IMG/VR virus record: IMGVR_UViG_3300050821_005301
Location: 1-31,323 of that record
Direction: 5' to 3' (one strand)
Source of the DNA: a virus
Length of the DNA: 31,323 nucleotides
Shown: one piece after another, positions 12,762-21,286 of the stretch
How the letters are laid out: every line of letters starts with the position of its first letter
How positions within the stretch are numbered: position 1 is the stretch's first letter
Notes under the pieces: model-generated
The model's input: the letters and a program-made list of their open reading frames with translations, nothing else
Told to the model about the DNA's origin: nothing
The model's database searches: none
Position numbers and translations under genes: made by a program

Positions 12762-13207
12762 AAATACGATTCCTCTTTCTCGTTATTTTGTTTGCGTCTG
12801 CCCTTTCGTTCGCACAGTGTAATACCGGAGCGGGCGAAGTTGTTGTAGCACAAGTGATGGACGCGACGAAACCGCAACCAACATCGACGAATCTTGCCTG
12901 TTATAATTCATCGACGCAGCAGTTTCGTTTACTCAATAGCACACATCCGGTCATCGTCAATTGCGGAGCCACGCTTACATGCGCCGGAACCTTAGCCACT
13001 AAAGCATTCCTTGCCACCGGCATTGCAACGCTTACTGCCGGGAGTGCTACGGTCAATATCACAAGCGCGGGATTCACGGCAGCACCACGATGCTTTGCCA
13101 ATGATGCCCTGGGCGTGCTATCGAGTGCTAATGCGACTTCGGCAACATCTCTCACGCTGACCGGCACGCTTACGCATACCGTTCAATGGATATGTGTAGG
13201 ACCTTGA
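12758..13207 (+). CDS. Exported beta-rich protein
   Basis: 149 residues from ATG 12758 (ATGA overlap). A signal peptide covers residues 1-20 (FLFLVILFASALSFAQ) with Cys right after the A-Q cut site. The remainder is Thr/Ala/Ser-rich with strand-like repeats (TLTAGSATVNITSAG) and T-L-T-G-T-L-T-H-T-V-Q-W-I-C at the end, seen in some phage fibre tips. Function unknown. Confidence 0.66.
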   Translation: MKIRFLFLVILFASALSFAQCNTGAGEVVVAQVMDATKPQPTSTNLACYNSSTQQFRLLNSTHPVIVNCGATLTCAGTLATKAFLATGIATLTAGSATVNITSAGFTAAPRCFANDALGVLSSANATSATSLTLTGTLTHTVQWICVGP

Positions 13208-13217
13208 GGAAATAAAA

Positions 13218-13652
13218 ATGAAATTCACTGCCATTCTGTTGATTCTGATCTCATCGGTGTTTGCGCAAGAGAGACACAAAGCAGAGCATAAGCCTCGCCC
13301 GGTCACCTTGCCAATGTTCCAACCAGGGCCTCCGAGAGTCGATGATTTCTTTTACCTCTTCATCGCAACCGAAGATGTCAAGGTGCCCGCCGATTGCCGG
13401 GGATCGCGCAGCGTGGCCGCCATTGCGCCCGCGGGCGCGGCTGTCTTCCAACTCTTCGCAAACGATGTGATGTTTGGCACGGTTGAATTCGCACCGGGAG
13501 ATCCAATCCCGCATTTCACCTGTTCTCCGATTGAATTGCATGCCGGGGACGCTCTCTCGGTCATCACGCCGATAGTGGGCGATCCTAAATTATCGGACGT
13601 AGCAATGACCTTCATCCTTGAAAAAGTTTCGGCCAGACCCACTGGCCAATAA
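13218..13652 (+). CDS. Exported protein of unknown function
   Basis: 144 residues. The signal peptide is MKFTAILLILISSVFAQ. The mature part starts with a Lys/His/Pro-rich linker, then a compact beta domain containing A-D-C-R-G-S, a central hydrophobic strand and H-F-T-C-S-P-I-E-L-H-A-G-D-A-L-S-V-I-T-P. The two cysteines could pair. It is last of four consecutive exported products. Two tandem hairpins sit at its 3' end. Confidence 0.66.
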   Translation: MKFTAILLILISSVFAQERHKAEHKPRPVTLPMFQPGPPRVDDFFYLFIATEDVKVPADCRGSRSVAAIAPAGAAVFQLFANDVMFGTVEFAPGDPIPHFTCSPIELHAGDALSVITPIVGDPKLSDVAMTFILEKVSARPTGQ

Positions 13653-13670
13653 GCGCCTAGACCCACTAGG
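13631..13670 (+). other. Tandem hairpins with identical AGACCCACT loops
   Basis: Hairpin 1 is GGCCAG-ACCCA-CTGGCC (13631-13647). Hairpin 2 is CCTAG-ACCCA-CTAGG (13656-13670). Both share the 9-mer AGACCCACT, but the flanking stem bases differ in a compensating way, which suggests selection for the RNA or DNA hairpin. They bracket the stop of the exported-protein gene and precede the scaffold gene. A third AGACCCACT copy lies at 14082-14090 inside the scaffold gene with weak flanking pairing. Neither hairpin has a U-run, so simple termination is unlikely. Confidence 0.6.
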
Positions 13671-13691
13671 AGCGGAAAGCAGCACAACGCA

Positions 13692-14837
13692 ATGGCAGAT
13701 ATAACCGAGGCGATCACGCAAGACCAAATTGCGGATTCGCTATTGTCTCCCATGGACCAAGGCGAGCAGACGGAAGGTCCAGCCGGACCCGAGGCCGAAC
13801 AGCAAACCGAAGTCCAAGAGCTTGACGCGCAGCCGGCGGAAGAGCAAGAACAATTCGAGGAAGATGGCGAGGACTGGCTCCCAAACGAGCAATCCAAGGT
13901 TTTTCCTCAAGAGATCATTGCCAAGTACGCGCAGCGTTACGGTTATACGGAGGAGCAAGTAGCGGCTGACCCACAGCTCGCAAGAGTGCTCCATGACAAA
14001 ATCAACTCTGACATCCTGATTCAGCGCAATCAGCAGCAACAGCAGGAAGCAGCGCGAGAGCAACAGCAGCAGCCAGAGCAGAGACCCACTCAGCAGACGC
14101 CGCAGCAGATTCCTTTCGCGCAATGGCAAGAGAATGCCCGCCAATTTGTGCGGCAAATCGGTCTGAATAGCCCGGAGGTGGCGAAAGCCTTCACTCAGGA
14201 ATTCATGGGCGCATTTGGCGTGCAAAATATTGACGGAGTGAATGCCGAGAAGTTCACGGAAGTCATGAGCATATTCGGTCTGAATCTCCTCAATACGGCC
14301 ATACCGCTCCTCATGCAAGCTCCAAGCGGAATCGAAGGCAAGACAATGTTCCAAGCATTTGCCGAGCAATCGTACCAGGAACTACCAGCCCTGAACGAGC
14401 GTGCGACATATGCCAATGCCTGGGATTCCGTTGTCGAATCAAATCCAGCCTTTGCCAATCTCCCGGCATTCGGCACGAAGCAGTGTGCTCAGCTCATGCG
14501 CGCAGCTGCGGACTCTCTTCCCGGATTTGACGCTGACACCTTCGCGGAGATGCGGTTCTCTGGCCCGGACGGACGGCCACTCTCGAATGCCGATAACAAC
14601 CAGAAAAAATATGCAATTCTCGCTCAGGTTGCGATCGGCCAACAGCCAAATCCTGCCATGATGGCCAAAGCGGTTGAAACAGGAAAACGCCTTGCTCGCC
14701 AAGCGGATGTCAGAAAATCGGCGGGGAACCTCGGGGCCGGCAAATCCAATATTCAGGGGATGCCAAAGAGTACTGCCAATGACGATATCTTTGCGGAAGG
14801 TTTAGCCATCTACAAAGGTGAGCATGGGCGGCTCTAA
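13692..14837 (+). CDS. Scaffold / capsid assembly protein
   Basis: 381 residues from ATG 13692. The N-terminus is strongly acidic and Glu/Gln-rich, followed by a Gln-rich helical stretch (near residues 115-145). Then come helical segments and a basic C-terminal region (GKRLARQADVRK). Acidic, coiled, low-complexity proteins immediately before the major capsid gene are typically head scaffolds, whose C-terminal basic helix contacts the capsid protein. No protease is seen in the window. The assignment rests on position and composition. Confidence 0.72.
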   Translation: MADITEAITQDQIADSLLSPMDQGEQTEGPAGPEAEQQTEVQELDAQPAEEQEQFEEDGEDWLPNEQSKVFPQEIIAKYAQRYGYTEEQVAADPQLARVLHDKINSDILIQRNQQQQQEAAREQQQQPEQRPTQQTPQQIPFAQWQENARQFVRQIGLNSPEVAKAFTQEFMGAFGVQNIDGVNAEKFTEVMSIFGLNLLNTAIPLLMQAPSGIEGKTMFQAFAEQSYQELPALNERATYANAWDSVVESNPAFANLPAFGTKQCAQLMRAAADSLPGFDADTFAEMRFSGPDGRPLSNADNNQKKYAILAQVAIGQQPNPAMMAKAVETGKRLARQADVRKSAGNLGAGKSNIQGMPKSTANDDIFAEGLAIYKGEHGRL

Positions 14838-14847
14838 AGCCTAGATC

Positions 14848-16068
14848 ATGGCTCAATTAACGGCCACACGCAGTTTTAACCAGATGGTTTCGGACACAAC
14901 GCAAGTGCGTGATGTGTCAGAACAGATGGTCCTATTGGAGCCGGATGCGAGTCCGCTCTATGTGCTCACGAATGCCGCGAAACGCAAACAGCCCTCGATT
15001 GCGCCGCGGTTTGAGTGGGTTGAAGACAATGAAGTTCCTCTTTGGGGACAGGCGTCAAACGGTACTACCGATTACACTTCGGCTTCGACCTCAATTGTGG
15101 TTGTGGATGGAACGATTTTCGCTGTGGGCGATATCGTAGCTGTTCCCAAGGCGATCACGAGTTCGGCGGCGCCGGAAGTATTCTTGGTCACGGCCGTCTC
15201 GACGAACACGCTAACCGTCACCCGCGGAATCGGCGCGGCCGGCGCGGACACGATCGGCGCAACGACTTCGCTTCGTATCTTGGGATCGGCGGCAACGGAG
15301 AATCAGACGGTCTATGGGCAGCGATACACTGCCAAGTCCGTGCAGATCTCCTATTGCCAGATCTTCAAAACGCCGGTGCAGGTCACGCACACTGCAGCAT
15401 CGACTAAGCAATATGGGGCTCCGCAGGGTGAGCGCAAATATCAATTGGTCAAGGCGCTGATCCGGCATCGTTCGGAGATTGAAGGGGCCGGACTCTGGAG
15501 CCGGGCCTCGGAGTCTCTCTCTTCGCCGGGCTCGCGCTGGACGACAATGGGCTGGTTATCGCGCATTTCGACCAACAAAACCGATGCGAATACCACGTTG
15601 AGCATTACCGTGTTCAACACCTTCGCGGAGACGGCTTTTCGGTATGGAGAGAAGCAAAAACTTCTGTTGTGCGCTCCGAAGGCCATTTCGGCAATCAATT
15701 TCTTCAGCCAAAACAAGCTCCTGACCCGCGTCGGGGACACGGTTTTCGGTGTGAAGATTGCCCGGTTTGAATTGGCCCTCGGAGAGTTCATGTTGGCCAA
15801 TGATTATCGCCTCGGGACTTCGGATACCGGCTTCCCGGCGGGCGGTAATTCCTTCGCCAGCCATGCCTATTCCATTGACTTGCCTTCGGTTGCTTGGCGG
15901 CATCTCAATGGCGGCGGCGACAATCTCATCGGAGACACCAAGCTCTATGAGAATGTCTTGCCGGACGGTTCCACCACTCGAACGGACGAGTATCGCACTC
16001 AGGGCGGATGGGAGATCCGTCACGAGAAAAAGCATGCTCTGCTGTTTGACTTCAGCGCTTACGCCTGA
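14848..16068 (+). CDS. Major capsid protein, SU10-like
   Basis: 406 residues from ATG 14848. The start is typical of the SU10 capsid family (HK97-fold): S-F-N-Q-M-V-S-D, V-R-D-V-S-E-Q-M-V-L-L-E-P-D-A-S-P-L, then F-E-W-V-E-D. The central beta-rich region and C-terminal H-E-K-K-H-A-L-L-F-D-F also fit. It builds the icosahedral shell. There is no clear ribosome site before the ATG (upstream GCCTAGATC), notable for so abundant a protein; translation may be coupled to the scaffold gene 10 bases upstream. A hairpin follows its stop. Confidence 0.85.
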   Translation: MAQLTATRSFNQMVSDTTQVRDVSEQMVLLEPDASPLYVLTNAAKRKQPSIAPRFEWVEDNEVPLWGQASNGTTDYTSASTSIVVVDGTIFAVGDIVAVPKAITSSAAPEVFLVTAVSTNTLTVTRGIGAAGADTIGATTSLRILGSAATENQTVYGQRYTAKSVQISYCQIFKTPVQVTHTAASTKQYGAPQGERKYQLVKALIRHRSEIEGAGLWSRASESLSSPGSRWTTMGWLSRISTNKTDANTTLSITVFNTFAETAFRYGEKQKLLLCAPKAISAINFFSQNKLLTRVGDTVFGVKIARFELALGEFMLANDYRLGTSDTGFPAGGNSFASHAYSIDLPSVAWRHLNGGGDNLIGDTKLYENVLPDGSTTRTDEYRTQGGWEIRHEKKHALLFDFSAYA

Positions 16069-16105
16069 TAAGGTGTAGGCAATTGGTTCATACGGTAATT
16101 CCTGG

Positions 16106-16134
16106 AAGGCCCTGCGAGCATAGCGCGGGGCCTT
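16106..16134 (+). terminator. Hairpin terminator candidate after major capsid gene
   Basis: AAGGCCC (16106-16112) pairs with GGGCCTT (16128-16134), with an additional inner GCG/CGC pairing in the loop. The following GCTTATTT is only weakly U-rich, so rho-independent termination would be partial. Location after the capsid gene suits reduced read-through into less abundant proteins or mRNA stabilisation. Confidence 0.55.
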
Positions 16135-16151
16135 GCTTATTTGGAGAGTAA

Positions 16152-16679
16152 ATGTCTCAGCAAACCTGCAAGAACTGCGGCGAAGCCATCGTGAATGGCC
16201 GGTGGCAATGCGCGACAGGCGAACAGCACGAGGTCGACGCCAAGACCTATTACATGGACGATGCGCCATCCGATCCTGGGCCATACGTCGACGGACCCGG
16301 CGGCGAGCGAATTCCGAGCTATGGCAACATGGCTCATGCCCAGACCATTATTTGCAATTTGGTGCCGTGCAAGCTGGTTGTCGGAGTCGATGGCATCCAG
16401 CGCGAACAGCCAGGGCGCAATGTGACTTTTGTTCGCGGAATGTTCCAGACCACGGACCCCGAGTTTCAATATTGGCTGGACAAGCGCTCCGGGCTCTGTT
16501 CGCGTGAGCGATGGGAGCAAGTCTACCTTTCGCCTAGTCAACGGCTGGAAATGCGCGAACATGCGCTTGCGGTTGAATCCAAGCGGATTGAGACGCAGAA
16601 GAATGACTTGCTGGCTATGGTGCAAAAGCAACAGCAACAAAAAGGCGCCAAAGGGATGGCGATTACTGAGGCCAATTAA
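16152..16679 (+). CDS. Zinc-ribbon-start protein
   Basis: 175 residues from ATG 16152, with GGAGAGT upstream. Residues 6-20 include C-K-N-C-G and a later W-Q-C, part of a possible zinc site. A globular middle domain (L-V-P-C-K-L-V-V-G-V-D-G) is followed by a long charged C-terminal helix with Gln runs. Its last base overlaps the next ATG (TAATG). Likely a head-completion or virion accessory by position; no family recognised. Confidence 0.62.
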   Translation: MSQQTCKNCGEAIVNGRWQCATGEQHEVDAKTYYMDDAPSDPGPYVDGPGGERIPSYGNMAHAQTIICNLVPCKLVVGVDGIQREQPGRNVTFVRGMFQTTDPEFQYWLDKRSGLCSRERWEQVYLSPSQRLEMREHALAVESKRIETQKNDLLAMVQKQQQQKGAKGMAITEAN

Positions 16680-17185
16680 TGGCACTCTGCGGGAATTGCG
16701 GGGCGGCGGCGCCCCGCGTCAAGACAATTTTTACCAAAAATGGCATTTTATTGCCGATACCGAAAGACGAATGTCCGGTTTGTGCCCCGCAGAGCTTTGA
16801 GCCGGCTCCCGATCCGTCAACGCGGAAAATCTGGATTGGCCCGGAATACATGCCGAGCCGCTACCGCAAAAAGACCGATCATCTTGGAGACTATTACGAA
16901 GGAACGGACGAACTGCGGGCCGATACTGAGGACGCAATCTCTCGCGGTGCAACCGATGAAACGGAAAAGCTGGAGCGCATGAAAGCGCAAAAGCGGCTCA
17001 ATCGACGGACGGCTCCATTGAAGTCTGGCAGCGTCGAGCATTTCCAAGCCATTAACCGAGCGCGGGAAGTAGCAAAGAACCTCGAAGATACTCACAAGCA
17101 GTATTATGACCAAATGAAAGAAGCGGAAGCGGAGCAAGCGCGACAGTTTGCGCACTCACGCTTGCCGCTGGTGCGCGTCAATTGA
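16679..17185 (+). CDS. Zinc-ribbon protein with long charged helix
   Basis: 168 residues. C-G-N-C-G at residues 4-8 and C-P-V-C at about residues 32-35 form a four-Cys zinc ribbon. After it comes W-I-G-P-E-Y-M-P-S-R-Y, then a long Lys/Arg/Glu-rich helix. Similar two-part proteins occur between capsid and tail genes in environmental phages, but I cannot name a family. The end overlaps the next start as TTGA. Confidence 0.62.
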   Translation: MALCGNCGAAAPRVKTIFTKNGILLPIPKDECPVCAPQSFEPAPDPSTRKIWIGPEYMPSRYRKKTDHLGDYYEGTDELRADTEDAISRGATDETEKLERMKAQKRLNRRTAPLKSGSVEHFQAINRAREVAKNLEDTHKQYYDQMKEAEAEQARQFAHSRLPLVRVN

Positions 17186-18141
17186 GCAAAAAATCTAAGG
17201 GAATCAGTGAGGTCGATGCTAAGCGGCTGGCAGAAAAGCTATTTGCTTTCGAGGCCGGGCGCAAAGCCATCTCCGAAATGATTGGAATGGAGATCGTCGA
17301 CAAAGGCCCGGGCCACAAAAAGCCGATCGTTGCTGTGCTCATGCCTTGTTATGACGCCCCGGAGCCGCTGACCGTCAAAGCCTTTGCCGAGATGGTCAAA
17401 GCCTCGCGGGAGTATGCCGCCGTCTATGACGCCTCCAGCCTGAATGGTTCCTCCGTCGTACATTGGACGCGGAATCAGCTTTTGGCCAATCTCATACAGA
17501 GCAAGAAGCCATGGGATTATGTCCTGTTCATGGACGACGACATTGTGCCGGCACCGGACTCGCTCATAAAGCTGTTGGGGCACGGCAAGGACATCATCGG
17601 AGCCGTTTGCACGAAGCGCATTGACCCTCCGGTGCCGAACATCCGGCTTTGGGAAGAGTCGACCGGGAATTTCAAAGAGATCCTTGATTGGCGCGATGAC
17701 GGCCTTTTGGAAGTCGGAGCGGTAGGAACCGGAATGATTCTGCTTTCCCGTCATGCGCTCGAACAGGTGGCGGAGGTTTGGTTTGATGCCCTGGTGGAGA
17801 AAGAGGTCTATGGGATCTCCGATGAAACTGCGGCGCATCTCCGGCGGGAAAGGCTGGCAGCATTCGATGAGAATGGGAATGCGTGGTGGTTTCGCTTTCT
17901 GCCGCACATCCAGCGCGGACATGCGGAGTATGGCGAGGATATGAGCTTTTGCCTCGCGGCGGCACGCTATTGCGGGCTTGGGATCTGGTGTGATACGAAC
18001 GTGCGGCCCGGGCATCTCGGGAAATATCCCTACTCGGTCAACGACTTTCTGCCGTATCAGCGCGAGGTCATTGCGCGCGCGATGAAAGAAGGCCGGGTGT
18101 TTGAGCAAGAGAATCGGGAGAAGATCATCATCGAGCCATGA
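17182..18141 (+). CDS. GT-A-type glycosyltransferase
   Basis: 319 residues from TTG 17182 in a TTGA overlap. The core is GT-A like: K-P-I-V-A-V-L-M-P-C-Y-D, N-Q-L-L-A-N-L, then Y-V-L-F-M-D-D-D-I-V-P, where the Asp-rich DxD-type motif would bind metal and sugar nucleotide. V-G-A-V-G-T-G-M-I-L-L-S-R and Y-G-E-D-M-S-F fit the acceptor-side part. Enzymes of this type transfer sugars. Substrate unknown; being inside the structural cluster hints at virion glycosylation, or host surface change. Confidence 0.75.
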   Translation: MSKKSKGISEVDAKRLAEKLFAFEAGRKAISEMIGMEIVDKGPGHKKPIVAVLMPCYDAPEPLTVKAFAEMVKASREYAAVYDASSLNGSSVVHWTRNQLLANLIQSKKPWDYVLFMDDDIVPAPDSLIKLLGHGKDIIGAVCTKRIDPPVPNIRLWEESTGNFKEILDWRDDGLLEVGAVGTGMILLSRHALEQVAEVWFDALVEKEVYGISDETAAHLRRERLAAFDENGNAWWFRFLPHIQRGHAEYGEDMSFCLAAARYCGLGIWCDTNVRPGHLGKYPYSVNDFLPYQREVIARAMKEGRVFEQENREKIIIEP

Positions 18142-18839
18142 ACCGCGACGAAATTATAGAGATGGTGCAGAAGCTCACGGAGCGTAAGAGCGAGAATGTC
18201 CTGGAGCCTTTGACGCTCTATCGGCACGTGCTGCATCAATTCTGCGGCGAGGCTCGATTCTGGTGGCGGAAGCGGTCTTTCAGCTTCAATACAGTGGCCA
18301 ACACTCCGCAGTATGATCTCTCAGCCGTGGCGACAACTCCCGATGTGAGCGTGCTTTCAGCGGAAGAAATTATCCGCATCCACTATGTTTCCACGACGAA
18401 GACGATCACCGAACTCACGCCGGTATTTGATGATCTGACCATTGCGGAATTAATCGAGCAATTTGATACTCCGGGGCTTCCTGGAATCTGGTGCTTTGAC
18501 GGAACGGACTATAAAACCATCCGGCTCAACATGCCGAATGCGGCATACAAGATCCGCGTCTTTGCTTGGATGATGCCCAACCCGGCCACGGACGATCCGA
18601 GCGCGGTTGTGCCTCTTGTGCCGCCGTGGCTGCATAAAGCCATTGTCCATGGGATGGAAGCTTATATATGGCGTGTCAGCTATGGCCAGCAGGACGAGCG
18701 GTTTGTGACGGCCAAAGCAGCCTACGATCAGACGGTCGATATGGCGAAACTCAGGCCGCGGTGGAGCGTCCAGGGTAACCTCCAGTTCATCAGTCCGGAA
18801 TCCAGCGTGCAAACCACAGGGCGGGGCACGGCATTCTAG
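18138..18839 (+). CDS. Head-to-tail connector / tail adaptor-like protein
   Basis: 233 residues from ATG 18138 (ATGA overlap). An N-terminal helical part (MNRDEIIEMVQKLTER; LHQFCGEARFWWRKRSFSFN) leads to strands (T-P-Q-Y-D-L). This combination is typical of phage adaptor or gp6/gp11-like proteins that bridge portal and tail tube. The gene sits just before the large tail protein, as in podovirus-type genomes. No catalytic motifs are seen. Confidence 0.62.
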   Translation: MNRDEIIEMVQKLTERKSENVLEPLTLYRHVLHQFCGEARFWWRKRSFSFNTVANTPQYDLSAVATTPDVSVLSAEEIIRIHYVSTTKTITELTPVFDDLTIAELIEQFDTPGLPGIWCFDGTDYKTIRLNMPNAAYKIRVFAWMMPNPATDDPSAVVPLVPPWLHKAIVHGMEAYIWRVSYGQQDERFVTAKAAYDQTVDMAKLRPRWSVQGNLQFISPESSVQTTGRGTAF

Positions 18840-20798
18840 ATGCCTAAGCTCGGGGCGATTGAGGTTTTTGAGTTCGGCGGCGTCGACTCGCGGTCGAATC
18901 CGCTCAATATGCCGCAAGGGCGGGCGCTGCGCTGTCTGAATTTCGCACCAAAGCAAAATGGGGAATTGGACCTCCGCTGGGGATATAGCACCGTCTCAAT
19001 GGATACGGTGACTTCGGCGAACAATATTCACACGATCATTCCCTACAATCTATATAGCGGCACGAAGTACCTTGTCTTCGGGCAAGGCGCGGGTCAGATT
19101 TACGCGCTCAACTTGCAAACCGGCGTGCGCTCACAGCCAACAGTGCGCGGCGCTTCGATCTCAGGCAGTCCATTTCAAGGCTACTTTTTCAACAATCGCC
19201 TGCACTTTGGCGATGGGATTCGGGCCGGGAAGTTCTATGACGGAAATGCGATCCGCGACAATGGGCTGCGGGCCTTGAATTCCCTGGACGCTGCGGGCAG
19301 CAGCGTCAGTATAGGAGCGAATGACACACTTGGAATTCCTGCTTCGACGATCGGCGGAAACACGCCCGGCTATCAATTTTTCATGTCCATTTTTAATCCC
19401 CTTACCGGCCATGTCGGTAACCGGATCGCCATTGGAGCCCGGGTTGCGCCTTCAACTGCAAGCGACATCAATATTACCGGCCTGCCCGACTTGTCTGGAG
19501 AGGACACGGAATGGGTTAAGGCCATCGGCCGCACTAACGATGGGGCACTGACTCCCTACTGGATAGTGGATGCAAGCGGAAATCGTATCAGCGCCGGAAA
19601 CACAAATACGACGATCACAATTACGCAATCGGGAATCGATGGCAATTCCGAACTGCCAACACGCAACGGCGTCATTCCATCCGTTTGCAGCATGTTCGCC
19701 ACGGTGGGCGATTATGTTTTTGCTGCAGATACAGGAAGCCCAACGATTCGCAAGAGCGGTTCAGTAGTCGACCAACGCAATGGGATATTCGTTGGCCAGC
19801 CGGAGCAATCTTGGGCTCCAGATGATATTGAGACCTTCCCGACAGCGGCTAATGTTACCGGAATTTTCGAGTATGACTATGAACTGATCGTTGGAACGCA
19901 GCATGATATTGCCGTGCTGACCGATTATGCCGGCGCGCTCCAATGGCGCGGCCCCTGGAATGTTGGAGTCGCCGGCCCGCGGGCCGGATGCAAGACGCCA
20001 TATGGTTTCTATTGGCTGAATTGGGAGCGTCAACTTTGCACCTTCGTTAATGGTCTGCCGGTGGCGATCTCGGAAGAGTATGAGGCGACGGAGTTGTCGC
20101 TTCTCGGATTCGCGGATCTGTCATCCGTCGAAGTAGCCTATTTCCGCGATGCCCAGAAGCAAATCGATGTTCTGGCCATCAAGGGATTTCTAGCGGATCG
20201 CACAACCTCACATATCGTCTATCACGATTTCCGCTTGAGAGATGGGCGGAGCCCATATGGGCAGGGATATGGCGCAACTTATGTCGGAGCGCTGGCAACG
20301 CAGTTCACGATTGCGGCGGGAAGAGATGGAACTGGCAAGCTACGGCTTTTCGCGGGCTGTTCCAGCGGAAACACAGCAACACAAGGGCGCATCTATCAGC
20401 TTTTCGACACAGCCAATGATGCCGGGAATGAGTTCTCTGCCAATTATGTGATGCTCATCAATGGCGGCCCGGAGCGGCCCTCAATTCCGTTTATCGATTT
20501 CTATGGTGACCGGAACGTGCAGATATCGGTTGGGCGAGAACTCGACAATACGACCAGCATTGAGAATTTGACGCCGTTGGACAATCCCGCCCAACAAGTT
20601 CAGGGGCAGGAACACAATTTGCTCTATCGAGCGAAGCTGGCGAAGCCGGAAATCCGCAATGCCTATGTGCAGATCGATTTGGTTTCCCATTCAACGGATG
20701 GCAGCCTCGCGCTGAACACGATTCCGCATTATCCGCTTGAAAGCTATGGGCGCATTTGGGCGATGATCCCGGCAACCGGAGAGACTAGGAACCGATGA
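18840..20798 (+). CDS. Tail tube / stabilisation-like beta-propeller protein
   Basis: 652 residues from ATG 18840, immediately after the upstream TAG; no clear ribosome site. The start (V-F-E-F-G-G-V-D-S-R-S-N-P then R-C-L-N-F and L-D-L-R-W-G-Y) and WD-like strand repeats through the body resemble the podovirus tail tubular or nozzle family, built around a beta-propeller. It follows the connector gene. Probably the main body of the short tail. Exact family is uncertain. Confidence 0.66.
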   Translation: MPKLGAIEVFEFGGVDSRSNPLNMPQGRALRCLNFAPKQNGELDLRWGYSTVSMDTVTSANNIHTIIPYNLYSGTKYLVFGQGAGQIYALNLQTGVRSQPTVRGASISGSPFQGYFFNNRLHFGDGIRAGKFYDGNAIRDNGLRALNSLDAAGSSVSIGANDTLGIPASTIGGNTPGYQFFMSIFNPLTGHVGNRIAIGARVAPSTASDINITGLPDLSGEDTEWVKAIGRTNDGALTPYWIVDASGNRISAGNTNTTITITQSGIDGNSELPTRNGVIPSVCSMFATVGDYVFAADTGSPTIRKSGSVVDQRNGIFVGQPEQSWAPDDIETFPTAANVTGIFEYDYELIVGTQHDIAVLTDYAGALQWRGPWNVGVAGPRAGCKTPYGFYWLNWERQLCTFVNGLPVAISEEYEATELSLLGFADLSSVEVAYFRDAQKQIDVLAIKGFLADRTTSHIVYHDFRLRDGRSPYGQGYGATYVGALATQFTIAAGRDGTGKLRLFAGCSSGNTATQGRIYQLFDTANDAGNEFSANYVMLINGGPERPSIPFIDFYGDRNVQISVGRELDNTTSIENLTPLDNPAQQVQGQEHNLLYRAKLAKPEIRNAYVQIDLVSHSTDGSLALNTIPHYPLESYGRIWAMIPATGETRNR

Positions 20799-21286
20799 AA
20801 TCGATTGCAACAGTGTCGAGTTCGCCAAAAGAGAACTGGCAGAATCGCATTCGTGTGGCCGATACGGTGTCAACGCGTGGAACCAACCAGCGGACAGACC
20901 CGCCTCGCGACATTCAAGCGCAACCAAGCTCTCGCGGAGCGCTCGTGACTTGGAAGCTCCCGGCAACACGTTCTCGGCAGATTGCCGGTTGGCGCGTCTA
21001 CCTAAATGACGAACATACCCTATTCCAGTCAATCAATGACCGCGCAGTGCGGCAATGCTTGGTGACTCTGACATCCGGCGCCAGTCCACAGTCATACAAT
21101 ATCTTCGTTTCCAGCGTAAACTCCTATGGTTCTGAGTCTGTAAAGGCCCGGGCGACGGCAAAGGCGACGGCCGAGAGCGGTGCTCCAGCGGTTCCATCTC
21201 CTCCGCCCGGCTATACGCAGGAGATTTCCGGCGGTGCGGATCGGCGGCGCGGTGCCAAGGCCCAATATGCGGCGGTGACCATCTGA
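20795..21286 (+). CDS. Fibronectin type III-like protein
   Basis: 163 residues from ATG 20795 (ATGA overlap with the tail gene). Residues about 38-125 form an Fn3-like domain: P-P-R-D-I-Q-A, G-A-L-V-T-W-K-L-P, I-A-G-W-R-V-Y-L-N, then Y-N-I-F-V-S-S-V-N-S-Y-G-S-E-S. Arg/Asn-rich N-terminus and a Pro/Gly tail flank it. Fn3 domains decorate virions and bind sugars or surfaces. Its stop overlaps the CTG of the next gene. Confidence 0.68.
   Translation: MKSIATVSSSPKENWQNRIRVADTVSTRGTNQRTDPPRDIQAQPSSRGALVTWKLPATRSRQIAGWRVYLNDEHTLFQSINDRAVRQCLVTLTSGASPQSYNIFVSSVNSYGSESVKARATAKATAESGAPAVPSPPPGYTQEISGGADRRRGAKAQYAAVTI

Noticed and set aside
14848-16068. Long antisense frames under capsid and tail genes
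   Set aside because: These are typical shadow frames of GC-rich coding DNA without start signals or gaps on the opposite strand.
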